64,000 nucleotides of DNA from the NCBI RefSeq assembly GCF_900095865.1, contig NZ_FMIZ01000005.1, positions 62,001 to 126,000 on the forward strand. The letters run 5' to 3'. The stretch is from Massilioclostridium coli. Its GTDB lineage: Bacteria; Bacillota; Clostridia; Oscillospirales; Ruminococcaceae. The notes under the pieces are model-generated. The model saw only the letters and a program-made list of their open reading frames with translations. It was not told the origin of the DNA and made no database searches. The position numbers and the translations under genes were made by a program. Within the stretch, counting starts at the first letter, position 1. Each line of letters starts with the position of its first letter. This document shows, one piece after another, positions 62,893 through 64,000 of the stretch.

Positions 62893-64000
62893 ATGGCTAA
62901 AAAAGAGGTAGGAAAAAAACAGTTTAATAAAAAAGACTTAATTGCGGATAAGAAAAAAGCGCTGGAAACCGCTTTGGAACAGATTGAACGCCAGTTTGGA
63001 CAGGGAGCTGTGATGAAATTGGGGCAGTCTGCCGCCATGAATATTGAAGCGATTTCCACCGGTTCCCTGGGCATGGATATGGCATTGGGAATTGGCGGTG
63101 TACCAAGGGGAAGGATTGTAGAAATTTACGGTCCGGAATCTTCTGGTAAAACCACTGTTGCCCTTTCCATTATTGCACAGGCGCAGAAAGATGGCGGTGA
63201 AGCTGCTTTTATCGACGTAGAACATGCGTTGGACCCAACTTATGCGGAAGCTTTGGGGGTTGACATTGATTCGTTGCTGGTTTCCCAGCCAAGTTCTGGA
63301 GAACAGGCATTGGAAATTGCGGAGGCATTGGTGCGTTCTGGTGCGATAGATGTCATTGTTATCGACTCTGTTGCTGCGATGACTACAAAAGCGGAAATTG
63401 AAGGGGAAATGGGGGATACCCACGTTGGTCTGCAAGCCCGTTTGATGTCCCAGGCGATGAGGAAGCTCACAGGAATTGTAGGAAAAACCAATTGTGTGGC
63501 GATCTTTATCAATCAGGTGCGTGAGAAAATTGGCGTCATGTACGGGAACCCAGAAACTACTCCAGGTGGCCGTGCCCTGAAATTCTATGCGTCTGTCCGG
63601 ATGGAAATCCGACGTTCCGAAGCGATTAAAAATGGTAGTGCAATTATCGGTAACCGCACAAAATGTAAAGTGGTGAAAAATAAAGTGGCTCCTCCATTTA
63701 AAGAGGCGGAGTTTGATATTATGTATGGGGAAGGGATTTCTTATGTTGGGGAAGTCCTGGATATGGCAGTTAGTTTGGATATTGTAAAACGTTCCGGTGC
63801 CTGGTTCAACTACAATGGGGAACATTTAGGCCAGGGACGTGATAATTCCAAAAAATATTTAAAAGAACACCCTGAAGTATTAGAAGAACTGGCTAGCTTG
63901 ATTAAACAGAACCAAGAACAGCTGGAACCTCCAAAAAAGAAAAAGACAGCGGTAGAAAAAGCGGTTTCCAAAGCGGAAGAAAAAGCGGAACCGGTCACTG
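62893..64000 (+). CDS. recA: Recombinase RecA (3' end beyond window)
   Basis: The frame is open to the window edge, 369 codons so far. Walker A is [15 protein letters not shown], with [20 protein letters not shown] as Walker B and following loop; [13 protein letters not shown] and [18 protein letters not shown] are L2-region RecA signatures. The visible part covers the entire RecA core; the Lys/Glu-rich tail has begun. AGGAGG (62877-62882) starts at the prmC stop, so the two genes are probably co-transcribed. Confidence 0.97.
   Translation, partial: MAKKEVGKKQFNKKDLIADKKKALETALEQIERQFGQGAVMKLGQSAAMNIEAISTGSLGMDMALGIGGVPRGRIVEIYGPESSGKTTVALSIIAQAQKDGGEAAFIDVEHALDPTYAEALGVDIDSLLVSQPSSGEQALEIAEALVRSGAIDVIVIDSVAAMTTKAEIEGEMGDTHVGLQARLMSQAMRKLTGIVGKTNCVAIFINQVREKIGVMYGNPETTPGGRALKFYASVRMEIRRSEAIKNGSAIIGNRTKCKVVKNKVAPPFKEAEFDIMYGEGISYVGEVLDMAVSLDIVKRSGAWFNYNGEHLGQGRDNSKKYLKEHPEVLEELASLIKQNQEQLEPPKKKKTAVEKAVSKAEEKAEPVT

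Overview
The window is a piece of a Gram-positive, low-to-moderate G+C gut-type Clostridia genome (probably Oscillospirales/Ruminococcaceae-like, inferred from HrcA/CIRCE control of the dnaK operon, strong AGGAGG ribosome sites, an LPXTG surface protein and an AT-rich chromosomal half). It has two very different halves. Bases 1 to about 32,330 are mobile DNA with visibly higher G+C and dense, overlapping genes. Bases about 32,334 to 64,000 are ordinary chromosomal backbone.

Mobile half. The right part (8,709-32,330) is the right-hand portion of a Tn1549/CTn-type integrative conjugative element (ICE). It contains the 3' end of maff2, a TrbL/VirB6-like channel protein, PrgI, a VirB4 ATPase, a DNA methyltransferase, a CHAP cell-wall hydrolase, DUF4315, DUF4366, topoisomerase III, a giant ArdA/ArdC/YodL-type anti-defence protein, small transfer helpers, then on the minus strand a MOBP relaxase with MobC and an XRE regulator. 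A cargo block follows (ArsR, ArsP-like permease, thioredoxin-fold protein, a deleted acr3, a Cys-rich protein), then a sigma-like/HTH pair, an excisionase and a tyrosine integrase. The integrase ends 53 bp before the start codon of chromosomal ychF. The left end of the ICE, including its coupling protein, is outside the window.

Nested inside the ICE is a second element (1 to about 8,708): a Tn4451-like integrative mobilizable element with its own sigma-like/HTH pair, MobC, MOBP relaxase, replication initiator, DnaC-like loader, TnpW and a large serine recombinase (TnpX-like). It has cut the ICE gene maff2, leaving only the last 31 codons at 8,709-8,804. Its left end is outside the window; an ECF sigma/anti-sigma pair and an unknown gene appear to be its cargo.

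The most interesting signal is a shared oriT-like architecture present three times: once before the mobilizable element's mobC, and twice in the ICE in opposite orientation. The two ICE copies include a perfect 37-bp inverted repeat (18,579-18,615 and 25,931-25,967), so a 7.3-kb block with the relaxase and the anti-defence genes is flanked by two inverted transfer-origin-like sites.

Chromosomal half. Order: ychF, HAD phosphatase, prmA, an ICMT-like membrane protein, the CIRCE-controlled hrcA-grpE-dnaK-dnaJ cluster, a P-loop ATPase, pduL, an unknown small gene, an ECF transporter S component, a permease related to the ICE cargo permease, a radical SAM protein, an AlkD-like repair protein, CCA-adding enzyme, a large secreted LPXTG-anchored GH106-like glycosidase with a divergent AraC regulator, DUF2461, glycerol dehydrogenase, dCMP deaminase, a lipoprotein/response regulator/histidine kinase unit, DUF1385, prmC and the start of recA (running off the window). 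No rRNA, tRNA or CRISPR array was seen.
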